Assembly (NCBI GenBank): GCA_027311145.1
Contig: DAICZM010000001.1
Span: 1 to 55,718 of the forward strand
Length of the DNA: 55,718 nucleotides
Source of the DNA: Ktedonobacterales bacterium
GTDB taxonomy: Bacteria; Chloroflexota; Ktedonobacteria; Ktedonobacterales; Ktedonobacteraceae
Reading direction: 5' to 3'
This document shows positions 45,505 through 54,949 of the stretch, piece by piece. The translations under genes and the position numbers were made by a program. The notes beneath the pieces were generated by a model. That model worked only from the letters and a program-made list of their open reading frames with translations. It did no database searches and had not been told where the DNA came from. The stretch's first letter is position 1. The number at the start of each line of letters is the position of its first letter.

Positions 45505-45540
45505 TTGACAGTATACTCATTTCCATTTTTGACGTATACT
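45505..45540 (+). promoter_or_regulatory. Direct repeat TTGAC-GTATACT upstream of the ABC exporter
   Basis: TTGACAGTATACT (45505-45517) is repeated as TTGACGTATACT (45529-45540), 24 nt apart, about 60-95 nt before the exporter start. Each copy resembles fused -35 and -10 pieces, so the exact promoter is ambiguous. The repeat may be an operator. A related TTGACGGTATACT stands at about 43735. Confidence 0.4.
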
Positions 45541-45601
45541 AGTAGGTGTGAAAAAACTCTCTAAAATGGATACTACTTCCTAAGAAAGCATAAGCGTATT
45601 G

Positions 45602-47467
45602 ATGAGACGCCATGGTTCACCTCTAGCTGGAAAAACAGAAAAAGAGCAAGAAAAGTTTAGCCTCAAGCAGGTTGTTGGCGCATTTACTGGATTACCGCGT
45701 GTTTTGCGCCTTGTCTGGTCTACTAGTTCACTGCTCACACTCTTTATGGGTCTGCTGAGCCTGTTACAAGGGTTCACGCCTGCGGTAAGCGTGCTGATTA
45801 CTAAAATGGTGATTGATAGTGTTGTGCTAGGCTTTCGTATTCATAGCGCATCGCCCATTTTTTTCCCTGTTGGTCTGCAACTGGGCATTTCACTTTTCTC
45901 AAACTTGCTCAGTTCTTTGAGCAATATTACGCAACAGTTATTACAGGAACAAGTAGGCAATAAAATTCAACTGATGATTTTGGAGAAGGCCAATACACTT
46001 GATCTCGCCTTTTTCGAGAATTCAGAGTTTTATGACAAGCTACGTGAAGCGGCTGACCAATCGAGCTATAAACCGGTCTCGATGATTTCACAAACCTTTG
46101 ACCTGCTGCGCACCATTATCACGTTAGTCTCCATGCTGTTTCTTTTGCTGCAACTGGCGTGGTGGCTGGCGATTATTGCGCTGGTTGTGCCTATTCCTTC
46201 TTTTATCTCCAGTAGTCGCTATGGTTGGATTGGTTATCAGCGTATGCGTCGCCAATCGCCTGAGCGTCGTTTGATGCAATACTTTAACATGATAATGACG
46301 ACGGATACACCCAATAAGGAGATTAAGCTCTTCACGCTCGGTCGTCTCTTCACGGAGCGTTTTCGCACCCTCTCTGAGAAATTCTATCAAGAGACAAGAG
46401 AAATCGTCACACGTCGCTATCTGATGAATTTTATCTGGACGAGTTTAACAGTGATCTCGAATAGTGCCATTTATCTCTATGTTGCACTTCAGGCAGTGAT
46501 TGGGCGCATCACGCTCGGCGGTTTGACGCTCTATACCCAAACCGCAGTGCAGGTAGGGCAAAATTTTCAGGGCTTGTTAAATGGCATTGCCAATACGTAT
46601 GAAAACAATTTGTATGTCAACAATGTGTTTGAGTTTCTTGAGTATGAGCCGCGTATCCTCTCGCCTGTTAGCCCAACACCGCTCACGTTTACGTCCGAAC
46701 AGCGTGGACTGGATATCGAGTTTCGCCATGTCAGCTTTACTTATCCGGGCAAAGACCCGGAGACGCAAGCGGCCTTGAAGGATGTTAGCTTTACGGTGAA
46801 GACAGGCGAGTCAATTGCGCTGGTGGGACGCAATGGCGCAGGCAAGACAACGCTGGTGAAACTGTTGACGCGCCTGTATGACCCTGATGAAGGCGAGATT
46901 TTGATTGGTGGCCGCAACATCAAAGAGTATAATTTGCAGGACTTGCGTGAACAGATCGGTGTGATCTTTCAGGATTACATGACCTATCATATGAATGCAC
47001 GCGAGAATATTGGTGTGGGAAATGTGGGCCGCATAGGAGACCACGAGCGTATCGTGAGCGCGGCGAACAAAAGCGGGGCCAGTGTCGTTATTGAGCAACT
47101 GGAAAAGGGCTATGACACCATGCTCGGCAAATGGTTCAAAGAGGGGGCACAACTGAGCGGGGGCGAATGGCAAAAAGTCGCTCTGGCACGCGCCTTTATC
47201 CGCGACGCACGTATTCTCATTCTTGATGAGCCAACTAGCGCGCTCGATGCGCAGGCCGAGTACGATATCTTTGCACAATTCCGTGTGCTGACTGAGGGTA
47301 AGACGGCCATTTTTATCAGTCACCGTTTCAGCACGGTGCGTCTTGCCGACCGTATCTTTGTGATCGAGCATGGTGTCATCCGTGAAGAAGGCTCGCACGA
47401 AGAACTGATGGCACTGGACGGACGCTACGCGCAACTGTTCAACCTGCAAGCCGAGGCTTATCGCTGA
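45602..47467 (+). CDS. ABC exporter (membrane domain fused to ATPase)
   Basis: This is a half-transporter that probably works as a homodimer to export a lipid, peptide or drug; the substrate is unknown. ATG 45602 (621 aa) was chosen; a TTG immediately before it is possible, and neither has a strong SD. The N-terminal ~340 residues hold about six membrane segments. The ATPase follows: VSFTYPGKDPETQAALKDVSFTV, Walker A GRNGAGKTT, Q-loop IGVIFQDYMTYHMNARENI, signature LSGGEWQKVALARAF, Walker B ILILDEPTSALD and the switch His FISHRFSTV. It is a single gene with no partner half next to it. Confidence 0.93.
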   Translation: MRRHGSPLAGKTEKEQEKFSLKQVVGAFTGLPRVLRLVWSTSSLLTLFMGLLSLLQGFTPAVSVLITKMVIDSVVLGFRIHSASPIFFPVGLQLGISLFSNLLSSLSNITQQLLQEQVGNKIQLMILEKANTLDLAFFENSEFYDKLREAADQSSYKPVSMISQTFDLLRTIITLVSMLFLLLQLAWWLAIIALVVPIPSFISSSRYGWIGYQRMRRQSPERRLMQYFNMIMTTDTPNKEIKLFTLGRLFTERFRTLSEKFYQETREIVTRRYLMNFIWTSLTVISNSAIYLYVALQAVIGRITLGGLTLYTQTAVQVGQNFQGLLNGIANTYENNLYVNNVFEFLEYEPRILSPVSPTPLTFTSEQRGLDIEFRHVSFTYPGKDPETQAALKDVSFTVKTGESIALVGRNGAGKTTLVKLLTRLYDPDEGEILIGGRNIKEYNLQDLREQIGVIFQDYMTYHMNARENIGVGNVGRIGDHERIVSAANKSGASVVIEQLEKGYDTMLGKWFKEGAQLSGGEWQKVALARAFIRDARILILDEPTSALDAQAEYDIFAQFRVLTEGKTAIFISHRFSTVRLADRIFVIEHGVIREEGSHEELMALDGRYAQLFNLQAEAYR

Positions 47468-47559
47468 AGAGGCTACCCACCTAGTTATCTTTCTTCGTCT
47501 TTAGACCGTATCATGTATAGTAGTAATAGGAAAAGAAAGCTGATTAGGAGAATACCTAG

Positions 47560-48204
47560 ATGTCCACATCAATCAAAGCAGATGAGAATACTACCACGAG
47601 TGCCAGCGCGGAGCCGCAGCAATGGCACTGGTATCAGGGGGTGGCTTTTTGGGCTATCGTCCAATTGCTCACCTTTGCTCTTTCGGGCTTGACCAATATT
47701 GTCGCCGGACGCAAGGGCAAAAACTTGGGCGAGACATTCTTTGGCGATGTTTCGTATTTCCGCGCTCTTAAACAGGGCATTGTCGCTCCGCCATCCTGGG
47801 TTTTTGGCCCGGCGTGGACGATTAATAACTTCTTCGCTATCTGGGCAGGGGTGCGCGTCTTGAACAAACCGCAAGGCACGCCAGGGCGCTCAGCGTTCCT
47901 TGCCCTACAAGCCGCAACATGGGTTGAGTTTGTGATCTTTAATGCCGCCTACTTCGGCCTGCGTTCGCCCATTAACGCCCTGTTTCTGACCTTGACCTTC
48001 TTCGCCTTCACCCTGGCTAGTGGCTTTGTCGCGCTCTTCCGCTTGAAAGATACGACTGTTGCCTTGCTGCTGAGTACGCTCTATATCTGGCTGATGATTG
48101 CTTTGACGGCAGCAGCTTTCCAGGCACTATGGAATCGTGACGATTTCTATAAGGTCGGCCCTTTCGCACAACCCATTCCCGCACTGCTGAAAAAAGAAGC
48201 CTAA
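47560..48204 (+). CDS. TspO/MBR-like membrane protein
   Basis: TspO proteins bind porphyrins and related ligands and act in stress or tetrapyrrole control. The 214-aa product shows the family block APPSWVFGPAWTINNFFAIWAGVRV and the later LLSTLYIWLMIALTAAAFQALWN. The five expected membrane helices are visible, starting at about residue 27. It is longer than the ~160-aa norm, with a Thr/Ser-rich N-terminus and an insertion between the first two helices (AGRKGKNLGETFFGDV). ATG 47560 lies after TTAGGAGA. Its stop is only 36 nt from that of the convergent recQ. Confidence 0.8.
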   Translation: MSTSIKADENTTTSASAEPQQWHWYQGVAFWAIVQLLTFALSGLTNIVAGRKGKNLGETFFGDVSYFRALKQGIVAPPSWVFGPAWTINNFFAIWAGVRVLNKPQGTPGRSAFLALQAATWVEFVIFNAAYFGLRSPINALFLTLTFFAFTLASGFVALFRLKDTTVALLLSTLYIWLMIALTAAAFQALWNRDDFYKVGPFAQPIPALLKKEA

Positions 48205-48240
48205 TAATGGCGATAAACGAAATAACGTGGGAATAGTGTA

Positions 48241-50439
48241 CTACGATCGCAAACTACGGAGATGTATGCGCACTAGCCGAATCTCATCATACGAATAATT
48301 GTCGCCGAGAAAATCCTTCACAGGCCGCAGTTCTGTCTCTCCGACCTGCTGGAGTGCAGCGGCGATGATCTGATAACGTGTGGCTGGAACAAATTGCTGT
48401 ACCTCGATCTGCTCACCTGCTTCAAGCAAGAGCGCAATGTGGTCGGCAATTGTCGCGGCCTTGAGGTTGCGTTCTCTGGCAATCTCCGCGATGTTCAAAC
48501 CTTGCTTGAGCAATGCAAGCGTCTGCTGATGCGTTTGTGTAACGTGTCCCTGTATGCGTATTCTATGAACATCAGCCGATATTTTTGGTGTTGGTTCCGC
48601 GTCAACGAGAAGCTCAGTGTCAAGCTGGTAGCGTTCGCAATAGCGGCGAATTGCTTCAGCAAAAGCCTCAAAGTAGGTAGCCAGTTTCTGTTGACCTATA
48701 CCAGGAAGACGTGCGAAACTCGCCCTGCTCTGTGGACGTTGACGCGCTAGAGCATATAAGGTGGCATCCGAGAAAATCGCATAAGGGGGAATATGCTGCT
48801 CATCAGCAAACTGTTTGCGTAGAAGGCGCAACTGCCGAAACAAGCCATCTTCGGCAGGGGTGAGCGGTATTTCCGGTGTCGAGGCAGTGGCAGATGCCGC
48901 GATAGCCACTGGCAGAGGAAGTTCAACGCGACGTTGGCTTTTGAGAATGGCGTGTGACTGTGCGTTGAGGTGCAACACATGAAAACCATCACTGCTCTCG
49001 CTCAACAAGTCTTGTTGCAGCATGGCACGTACAATGCGCGCCCACTCATCAACGCTTTTCTCTTTGCCGATGCCATAGGTCGAAAGTTGGTCATGACCCT
49101 GCTCGCGAATTTTTTGTAGATTGGCCCCGCGCAACACATCAATAATATAGCGCATGCCAAAACGTTCTCTCGTGCGTGCCACACAAGAAAGAAATTTCTG
49201 AGCATCAACCGTGTGATCTTCGAGGACCGATACCTGGTGGCAGACATCACAATTATTGCAGTTTGTCTGCGAGAGCGTTTCGCCAAAGTAGGCTAGCAGC
49301 GTGCGGCGGCGACAGCTTCTTCCCTCACAATAGGTGATTACCTGCTGTAGCTGCTGATAGGCGATCAACCTCTCTTGTTCGTCAGGTTTTTTTGCCAACA
49401 AATACTCGATTTTGAAACGGTCGTTGTAGCTGAAGAAAAGAATGCATTGCGCGGGCTGTCCATCGCGCCCGGCTCGGCCTGACTCCTGATAATACCCTTC
49501 GAGACTGGCTGGTAAATCATAATGGATGACGGCACGCACGTCGGGTTTGGCCACACCCATCCCGAAGGCGATAGTGGCGACTAGCACGGGCACATCGTCA
49601 CGGATAAAGCGATTCTGATGCTCACTGCGTTGTTCGTTACTCAAGCCGGCATGATAGGGTAGCGTCTGGATGCCATCGCTATTGAGAGCTGCACTCAGTC
49701 CATCCACGCTCTTACGGCTCTGGCAATAAATGATAACGGGCTCATTCGATAAAGAACGTAATATCTGCACAAGCTCCCGATAAGAGCCGCTATGCTTCGC
49801 ACGTACCTCATAAGAGAGATTGGGGCGGTTAAAGCTGGCGACATGGAAATGTGGAGAGCGTAGATGCAGTTGTTCCAGGATATCGTCGCGTACACGTCCT
49901 GTGGCTGTTGCCGTCAAAGCCATCACGGGCATATGGGGATAGCGGGTGCGCAGGCGCCCTAGTAGTCGATACTCGGGGCGAAAGTCGTGGCCCCACTCGC
50001 TGACACAATGGGCTTCATCTACCGCCATCAAGGAGATGCCTACGCGCTCTTGCACGATGTCAAGCAAATGAAGAAAACTCTCGTTAGCAAGGCGTTCAGG
50101 TGCGACATACAGCAGCTTAATGTTGCCTTGTAGTACATCGTATTCTCGTTTTGTGCGTTCTGTATTGTTTAATGCGCTATTGACAAAGGTAGCGGGTAGG
50201 CCATTGACTTGTAAGCGATCAACCTGATCCTGCATCAGAGCGATGAGAGGGGAGACAATCAGTGTCAGACCGGGCAGTAAGAGGGCCGGAAGTTGGTAGG
50301 TCAGCGATTTACCGCCGCCTGTTGGCATCAAGACCAATGCATCGTGCCCCTTCACCACCTGCTCGACGATCTCGCGCTGTCCGGGCAGAAATGCATCATG
50401 CCCAAAATACTGTTTTAATGTTTCTTTGATGGCATCCAC
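48241..50439 (-). CDS. recQ: ATP-dependent DNA helicase RecQ
   Basis: RecQ unwinds DNA in recombination and repair. The 732-aa product has motif 0 [13 protein letters not shown], Walker A PTGGGKS, the aromatic-rich loop with [38 protein letters not shown] and the motif [12 protein letters not shown]. The RQC zinc site is built from YCEGRSC and CNNCDVC. An HRDC domain follows (about 520-590). A C-terminal ~100-residue region has a helix-turn-helix-like [20 protein letters not shown], found in longer RecQ proteins but not in the 609-aa E. coli enzyme. ATG 50439. Confidence 0.97.
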   Translation of the reverse strand: MDAIKETLKQYFGHDAFLPGQREIVEQVVKGHDALVLMPTGGGKSLTYQLPALLLPGLTLIVSPLIALMQDQVDRLQVNGLPATFVNSALNNTERTKREYDVLQGNIKLLYVAPERLANESFLHLLDIVQERVGISLMAVDEAHCVSEWGHDFRPEYRLLGRLRTRYPHMPVMALTATATGRVRDDILEQLHLRSPHFHVASFNRPNLSYEVRAKHSGSYRELVQILRSLSNEPVIIYCQSRKSVDGLSAALNSDGIQTLPYHAGLSNEQRSEHQNRFIRDDVPVLVATIAFGMGVAKPDVRAVIHYDLPASLEGYYQESGRAGRDGQPAQCILFFSYNDRFKIEYLLAKKPDEQERLIAYQQLQQVITYCEGRSCRRRTLLAYFGETLSQTNCNNCDVCHQVSVLEDHTVDAQKFLSCVARTRERFGMRYIIDVLRGANLQKIREQGHDQLSTYGIGKEKSVDEWARIVRAMLQQDLLSESSDGFHVLHLNAQSHAILKSQRRVELPLPVAIAASATASTPEIPLTPAEDGLFRQLRLLRKQFADEQHIPPYAIFSDATLYALARQRPQSRASFARLPGIGQQKLATYFEAFAEAIRRYCERYQLDTELLVDAEPTPKISADVHRIRIQGHVTQTHQQTLALLKQGLNIAEIARERNLKAATIADHIALLLEAGEQIEVQQFVPATRYQIIAAALQQVGETELRPVKDFLGDNYSYDEIRLVRIHLRSLRS

Positions 50440-50662
50440 AAAAATCCCTCACAACATATAATGGGCGTCATTTATCGCGCCTTGCTCGCATAGAGATCAG
50501 CCTGTGGAGCGGATTGATTGGGTACTATAAGTTTTCGCTGTTGCCCTATGCTTCGCTTTAGTTTGCGCTGCTTTGCGTAAGCACGTAGCATTGCTCCACT
50601 GCCTGCATTGTACTGTATCTATGATGGATGAGCAAGCCTGTGATCTCGTTGTGAGAGCATAG

Positions 50663-50671
50663 TGGTATAAT
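50663..50671 (+). promoter_or_regulatory. Extended -10 promoter of fumC
   Basis: TGG-TATAAT (50663-50671) is a full extended -10 element. No good -35 is present 16-18 nt upstream, which is acceptable for this promoter class. The fumC ATG lies 117 nt downstream. The rest of the 348-nt recQ-fumC divergent spacer (50440-50787) holds no gene. Confidence 0.6.
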
Positions 50672-50689
50672 GCCTGCTAGAGCGGTGGA

Positions 50690-50706
50690 CCTAAACATTG
50701 TTTAGG
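50690..50706. promoter_or_regulatory. Inverted repeat in the fumC leader
   Basis: CCTAAAC-ATT-GTTTAGG (50690-50706) is a perfect 7-bp inverted repeat starting 18 nt after the -10 box, where a repressor would block elongation or initiation. It could also form a small RNA hairpin. Confidence 0.5.
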
Positions 50707-50787
50707 ACGCCCAATCAGTGCATCTGCAATGCCTCTTCCGGGTTATAGCCCAACATGAAAGAGACGATACTTAGGAGCGAAATAGAC

Positions 50788-52206
50788 ATGAACAGTACTG
50801 AAGAGACTCGCATCGAACGCGACTCGATGGGTGAGATGCGCGTCCCCATCAATGCATACTATGGCGCAAGCACGCAGCGTGCCGTGCTGAATTTTCCGAT
50901 TAGTGATGTACGTTTCCCACGTCAATTTATCCGCGCTCTGGGCCAGATTAAGCAAGCAGCAGCTCAGGCCAATGAGGCTCTTGGTTTACTTGATGCGCAG
51001 GTGGCTGAGGCTATTGTGCGAGCTGCACAAGAAGTCATTGACGGCAAACTCGATAGCCACTTTGTCCTTGATATTTTCCAGACGGGGTCTGGCACTTCGA
51101 CCAACATGAATGCGAACGAGGTCATTGCCAATCGTGCCAGCGAGCTATTGGGCGGCGCACGTGGCTCGCACAAGGTGCATCCGAATGACCATGTTAACTT
51201 TGGACAATCTTCAAACGATGTGATTCCAACCGCCATTCATCTTTCCGCTCTGGTCAGCATTGAGCATGAGTTGCTACCGGCCCTCCAGGGTTTGCAACAG
51301 GCGTTGCAGCAGAAAGCCGAAGAGTTTATGCCTGTGATTAAGACTGGACGCACGCATCTCCAAGATGCCACGCCGATTCGCCTGGGTCAGGAATTCCTCG
51401 GCTACGCGGGCCAGCTTGAGCGTGGCATTGCTCGTATGCGTCACGCGCAACGAGAACTTGCTGAAGTTGCTTTAGGTGGTACAGCAGTTGGCACGGGTGT
51501 GAATACCCATCCAGAGTTTTCTGCGCGTGTCTGTCAGCGTCTCTCCATGTTGAATGGTGTGGCTGTGCATGAGACTAGCAACCATTTTCAGGCACAAAGC
51601 ACGCTTGACAACATTGTCGAGGCCAGTGGGTCACTCAACACGCTCGCGGTGAGCCTGATGAAGATTGCCAATGATATCCGTTGGCTTGGTTCTGGCCCAC
51701 GTGCGGGTATTGGTGAACTCGATCTACCTGCCGTCCAGCCTGGTAGCTCGATTATGCCCGGCAAGGTCAATCCGGTGATCGCTGAATCGGTCTGTATGGT
51801 GTGTGCGCAGGTGATTGGTAACCATACGACGGTGACGATTGCGGGACAGGCCGGCAATTTCGATATCAATGTGATGATGCCTGTCACGGCTTATAATCTG
51901 CTGCAATCGATCAGCTTGCTGGCAGCGGTTGCACGCAATTTCACCGAACAGTGTATTAAAGGTCTCACAGCCACCACGAAGGGACCGGAAATGGTCGAGC
52001 GTGGCCTTGCTATCTGTACCTCGCTGGCCCCGATCATCGGCTATGATGCTGCCGCCAGCATTTCGAAAGAGGCATATAAAATGGGCAAAACCATTCGCGA
52101 AGTGGCGCGCGAGAAGACTAACCTGAGCGAAGAGGAACTCAATCGCGTGCTTGACCCGGCCAGCATGACCAAACCCGGTCTGGATGGGGGTCCTGTCGCC
52201 GGCTAA
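50788..52206 (+). CDS. fumC: Class II fumarate hydratase
   Basis: FumC interconverts fumarate and malate in the TCA cycle without an Fe-S cluster. ATG 50788, with AGGAGCG about 10 nt upstream, gives 472 aa. The earlier ATG 50755 has no SD. The superfamily signature GSSIMPGKVNP is intact and contains the catalytic Ser loop. Others are SGTSTNMNANEVIANRA, HPNDHVNFGQSSNDVIPTAIH, KTGRTHLQDATPIRLGQE and GGTAVGTGVNT. The GRTHLQDATP block supports fumarase rather than aspartase. Confidence 0.96.
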   Translation: MNSTEETRIERDSMGEMRVPINAYYGASTQRAVLNFPISDVRFPRQFIRALGQIKQAAAQANEALGLLDAQVAEAIVRAAQEVIDGKLDSHFVLDIFQTGSGTSTNMNANEVIANRASELLGGARGSHKVHPNDHVNFGQSSNDVIPTAIHLSALVSIEHELLPALQGLQQALQQKAEEFMPVIKTGRTHLQDATPIRLGQEFLGYAGQLERGIARMRHAQRELAEVALGGTAVGTGVNTHPEFSARVCQRLSMLNGVAVHETSNHFQAQSTLDNIVEASGSLNTLAVSLMKIANDIRWLGSGPRAGIGELDLPAVQPGSSIMPGKVNPVIAESVCMVCAQVIGNHTTVTIAGQAGNFDINVMMPVTAYNLLQSISLLAAVARNFTEQCIKGLTATTKGPEMVERGLAICTSLAPIIGYDAAASISKEAYKMGKTIREVAREKTNLSEEELNRVLDPASMTKPGLDGGPVAG

Positions 52207-52308
52207 CTCTTTGTGACAGAACATCGGTATCAACCTACGCGAACATAGGCCCTGCTTACACATTGAGCCGTCTGGGAAGTGGGATGGCGTGCAGGTAGGG
52301 CGCGTTCC

Positions 52309-53265
52309 TCACCATTGTACAATGAAGCAAGCGAGTATTACCAGCACAAAACCGCTGATCTTCGCCAGTGTGATGTTTTCTCCTAAAAAGAGAAACGAGA
52401 GCAGCAAGGTCACGCCTGGAATAATGAAATCGCTGTATGAGGTACGAATTGCGCCAATTCGACGAATCAGCCAGAAGGTGAGAAAGAAACTGATACAGCT
52501 ACAGAACACGGCCAGGTAGAGCAGGATACCGAAGCTGCTCCATGTCGGATGGAGGGTATAGCCATGCTCGAAGATGAAGCTCAAAAGGCCGACAAAAATC
52601 CCCGTATAGAACATTTGCCACGTTGTCATCACCACAATGGGCATGTCTGCATTATTGCGTTTTGCCAGACGTAGGCCAAAACCGTAGATTGCTGACGAGG
52701 CCAACACTGCAATTTCACAATAGAAGGCCAGATTGCTACTCTTCGTCAGTGATGCCGGGCCGCTGCTCCCAGGTAAAAAAGGCAGTCGACCAAGCAGGAC
52801 AGTGCCGATGCCTAGCAAGCCCACCAGCAAACTAACGAGCAATTTCCAACCACGCGCCTCGCCAACGCCACCTAGATTGAAGAGCGAGGTAAATAGCGGT
52901 GTGGTAGACCACATCAGCGTTAGGACACCGATGGGTGCATAAGGGGCCGCGGCGAAAAAAATACTGCTCGGCAGACCCACCATAAAAAGCGATATCAGAA
53001 ATACCTGTAAATGCTGTTTAGGCGTAATCCACAAGTGTGTACGTTGTATGAAGACGATGGGCAGCATGATAAGAAATGCGAGCAGGAAACGCATGCTAGA
53101 GAGAAACAGTGGTGGTGTCTGCTCTACACCGAATTTCGCGGCAACAGGGAAAGAACCCCAAATGAACACAATTGCAACAAAACCCAGCACGGTGACGAGA
53201 CGTCGCTGTGTAGACAGTTTTTTCTTGGCATGGATGTTCGTTGGTGTGGTAGATGTGGTTTGCAT
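52309..53265 (-). CDS. EamA/DMT-family transporter
   Basis: This 318-aa protein has about ten hydrophobic segments in two homologous halves, typical of the drug/metabolite transporter family. The first half includes FIWGSFPVAAKFGVEQTPPLFLSSMRFLLAF and PIGVLTLMWSTTPLFTSLFNL. The second ends SDFIIPGVTLLLSFLFLGENITLAKISGFVLVILACFIVQ. It probably exports a metabolite or takes part in uptake; the substrate is unknown. ATG 53265. It converges on fumC without an obvious terminator in the ~100-nt gap. Confidence 0.93.
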   Translation of the reverse strand: MQTTSTTPTNIHAKKKLSTQRRLVTVLGFVAIVFIWGSFPVAAKFGVEQTPPLFLSSMRFLLAFLIMLPIVFIQRTHLWITPKQHLQVFLISLFMVGLPSSIFFAAAPYAPIGVLTLMWSTTPLFTSLFNLGGVGEARGWKLLVSLLVGLLGIGTVLLGRLPFLPGSSGPASLTKSSNLAFYCEIAVLASSAIYGFGLRLAKRNNADMPIVVMTTWQMFYTGIFVGLLSFIFEHGYTLHPTWSSFGILLYLAVFCSCISFFLTFWLIRRIGAIRTSYSDFIIPGVTLLLSFLFLGENITLAKISGFVLVILACFIVQW

Positions 53266-53393
53266 GACAAAAAACTTTCAGTGCTATGGTAGTAAATAGG
53301 GCGAGCATGATTGGCAGAGACCAATACGTATCAGTATACAACACAGCCTGTCAAGAAAAGATGACCAATTGCTTACTTTTCCTTTAGACATTC

Positions 53394-53423
53394 TTGAGAT
53401 TTTGGGCATACACTCTGTATAAG
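53394..53423 (+). promoter_or_regulatory. Promoter upstream of the 44-aa membrane protein
   Basis: TTGAGA (53394-53399), an 18-nt spacer and TATAAG (53418-53423) lie about 40 nt before ATG 53465. The region 53266-53393 before it holds nothing I can identify. Confidence 0.6.
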
Positions 53424-53464
53424 AAAAATAGTGTTTCTGCGCAACACTTCTAGGTGGTGTAATT

Positions 53465-53599
53465 ATGCTGCGTTATCGTCGTCTTCGTCGTCGTCCACTT
53501 TTTTGTCTGCCCGGTTGCTTGACGGGTATGTTTGCTTGCGTGCTGCTGGTTTTCTTCTTGCTTTTCTTGACGGCTCAATCCTTGCATCTATTCTGGTAA
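53465..53599 (+). CDS. Small membrane protein (44 aa), unrecognised
   Basis: ATG 53465 is 7 nt after AGGTGG. The 44-aa product starts with a highly basic segment (MLRYRRLRRRP), then LFCLPGCLTGMF and a strong hydrophobic helix (about residues 22-38), ending in LHLFW. The Arg-rich start followed by one helix predicts an N-in single-span membrane protein with two or three Cys near the membrane face. A promoter stands upstream and lgt starts 115 nt downstream with its own promoter-like element. I do not recognise the family. Other frames here read only Ser- or Arg-rich nonsense. Confidence 0.6.
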   Translation: MLRYRRLRRRPLFCLPGCLTGMFACVLLVFFLLFLTAQSLHLFW

Positions 53600-53636
53600 T
53601 AATGCAAAATAAGCATTTTTCAGTAGTCTTGACCAC

Positions 53637-53665
53637 TTGCATGTATTTGCATTGCGTACTATCAT
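53637..53665 (+). promoter_or_regulatory. Promoter of lgt
   Basis: TTGCAT (53637-53642), a 17-nt spacer and TATCAT (53660-53665) lie 49 nt before the lgt ATG. A short AATGC/GCATT hairpin with TTT (53601-53620) just upstream could separate it from the small membrane protein gene. Confidence 0.6.
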
Positions 53666-53714
53666 ACAGGATAGGTAAAATCAGAAACATGTACATGCAT
53701 TGGAGAGAAAAAGC

Positions 53715-54791
53715 ATGGGAAGTATTCTTCCGTTGGCCTACCTGATTGATTGGGGATGGCTGCGTATTGGACCGCCGTATATTTATATCAACATCAATCC
53801 TGTCATCGTCAGTCTGGGACCGCTGGCTTTGCGCTGGTATGGTTTGATGTACGTTGTCGGTATCATCATCGGTCTCTGGGCTATTCAGGGGTATACTGCG
53901 CGCAAGGGTATTACGCAGGACCTCATCTATCGCGTTCTCTGGTGGTGCATTGCCGCCGGTGTAATCGGTGGACGCCTCTATTTTGTTGTGCAGCAGCCGG
54001 ATTTGGTTCAGAATTATCTTCTCAAGCCCTGGAATATTTTGGCTACCTGGGAAGGCGGCATGGCGTTCTTTGGGGCAATTTTCTTGGTTGTGGCTACGCT
54101 GATCTGGCGCGCCCGTCTTGAGCGTGTCAACCCACTGGTCTTTATTGATGCTGCCGTCCTTTTTGGGATCGTGGGACAGATTTTTGGGCGTATCGGCAAC
54201 CTGATTAATGGTGATATCATCGGTTTTCGCAGCACGCTTCCCTGGTCTACGGTGTACGTGAACCCTGCTAGCTGGGCCTGTCTGAATCCTGCTACCTGTA
54301 ATGTTCCCGTGCAGCCTGCTGCCGCCTATGAGCTACTCACAAACCTTGTCGTCATGGCGATCATGTTTTATATTGCCAGCAAAACAAAGCGTCCCGGCGT
54401 ACTGACCTTTGTCTACCTCTTTTTCTACTGTATTACGCAGTTCACCGTTTTCTTTGTGCGCGACAATATCATTGTCTCCTTCCTCGGTCTCGATTGGGGC
54501 CTGAAACAGGCCCAATGGACCTCTATTGTCGTTTTTATTCTACTCATTCCGGTGAGCATTCTGGTGATGCGTTCACGCTATGCACGCCCTGTTCCCGTTG
54601 ATGAGCTAGCCGCTACGTATGGGATTCCGCAAAAGCCTCTGCAAGAAGCTGTGGCGGCACTTGACACTACCACGGTCGAAAGTGATGAGATACCGGTAGA
54701 AACGAGCGTTACGGACACTACTCCTGACCAGGCAGAAGAGGATAATCCTGCTGCGAAAGAAGAAACAACAGCAAGCGTACAGGAGATATAA
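53715..54791 (+). CDS. lgt: Prolipoprotein diacylglyceryl transferase (divergent)
   Basis: Lgt transfers diacylglycerol from phosphatidylglycerol to the lipobox Cys of prolipoproteins. ATG 53715 with GGAGAG gives 358 aa. About seven membrane segments are present, with LALRWYGLMYVVGI, IGGRLYF, EGGMAFFG, the signature FGRIGNLINGDIIG and FVRDN. Compared with E. coli Lgt, R143, N146 and G154 have equivalents (R159, N162, G170), but E151 is Asp (D167) and the His of the FHGG motif (H103) is Phe (F119). The last ~70 residues are an acidic, Thr-rich cytoplasmic tail. It would process the lipoprotein encoded at 20850-21782. Confidence 0.92.
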   Translation: MGSILPLAYLIDWGWLRIGPPYIYININPVIVSLGPLALRWYGLMYVVGIIIGLWAIQGYTARKGITQDLIYRVLWWCIAAGVIGGRLYFVVQQPDLVQNYLLKPWNILATWEGGMAFFGAIFLVVATLIWRARLERVNPLVFIDAAVLFGIVGQIFGRIGNLINGDIIGFRSTLPWSTVYVNPASWACLNPATCNVPVQPAAAYELLTNLVVMAIMFYIASKTKRPGVLTFVYLFFYCITQFTVFFVRDNIIVSFLGLDWGLKQAQWTSIVVFILLIPVSILVMRSRYARPVPVDELAATYGIPQKPLQEAVAALDTTTVESDEIPVETSVTDTTPDQAEEDNPAAKEETTASVQEI

Positions 54792-54949
54792 AAACTGTAA
54801 CCCGCCGTCGTATTACCCTAAGATAGTGTCAGGAGCGTCACTTGCTCTGAGAGAGAAAAATCTTAAGATAGGTGCGCCCACCTCCTGATCACTATTGCTG
54901 TGGGTGATACAGGAACCCGTGCATCATTCCGGTCGGAAGCCTGAAGACT

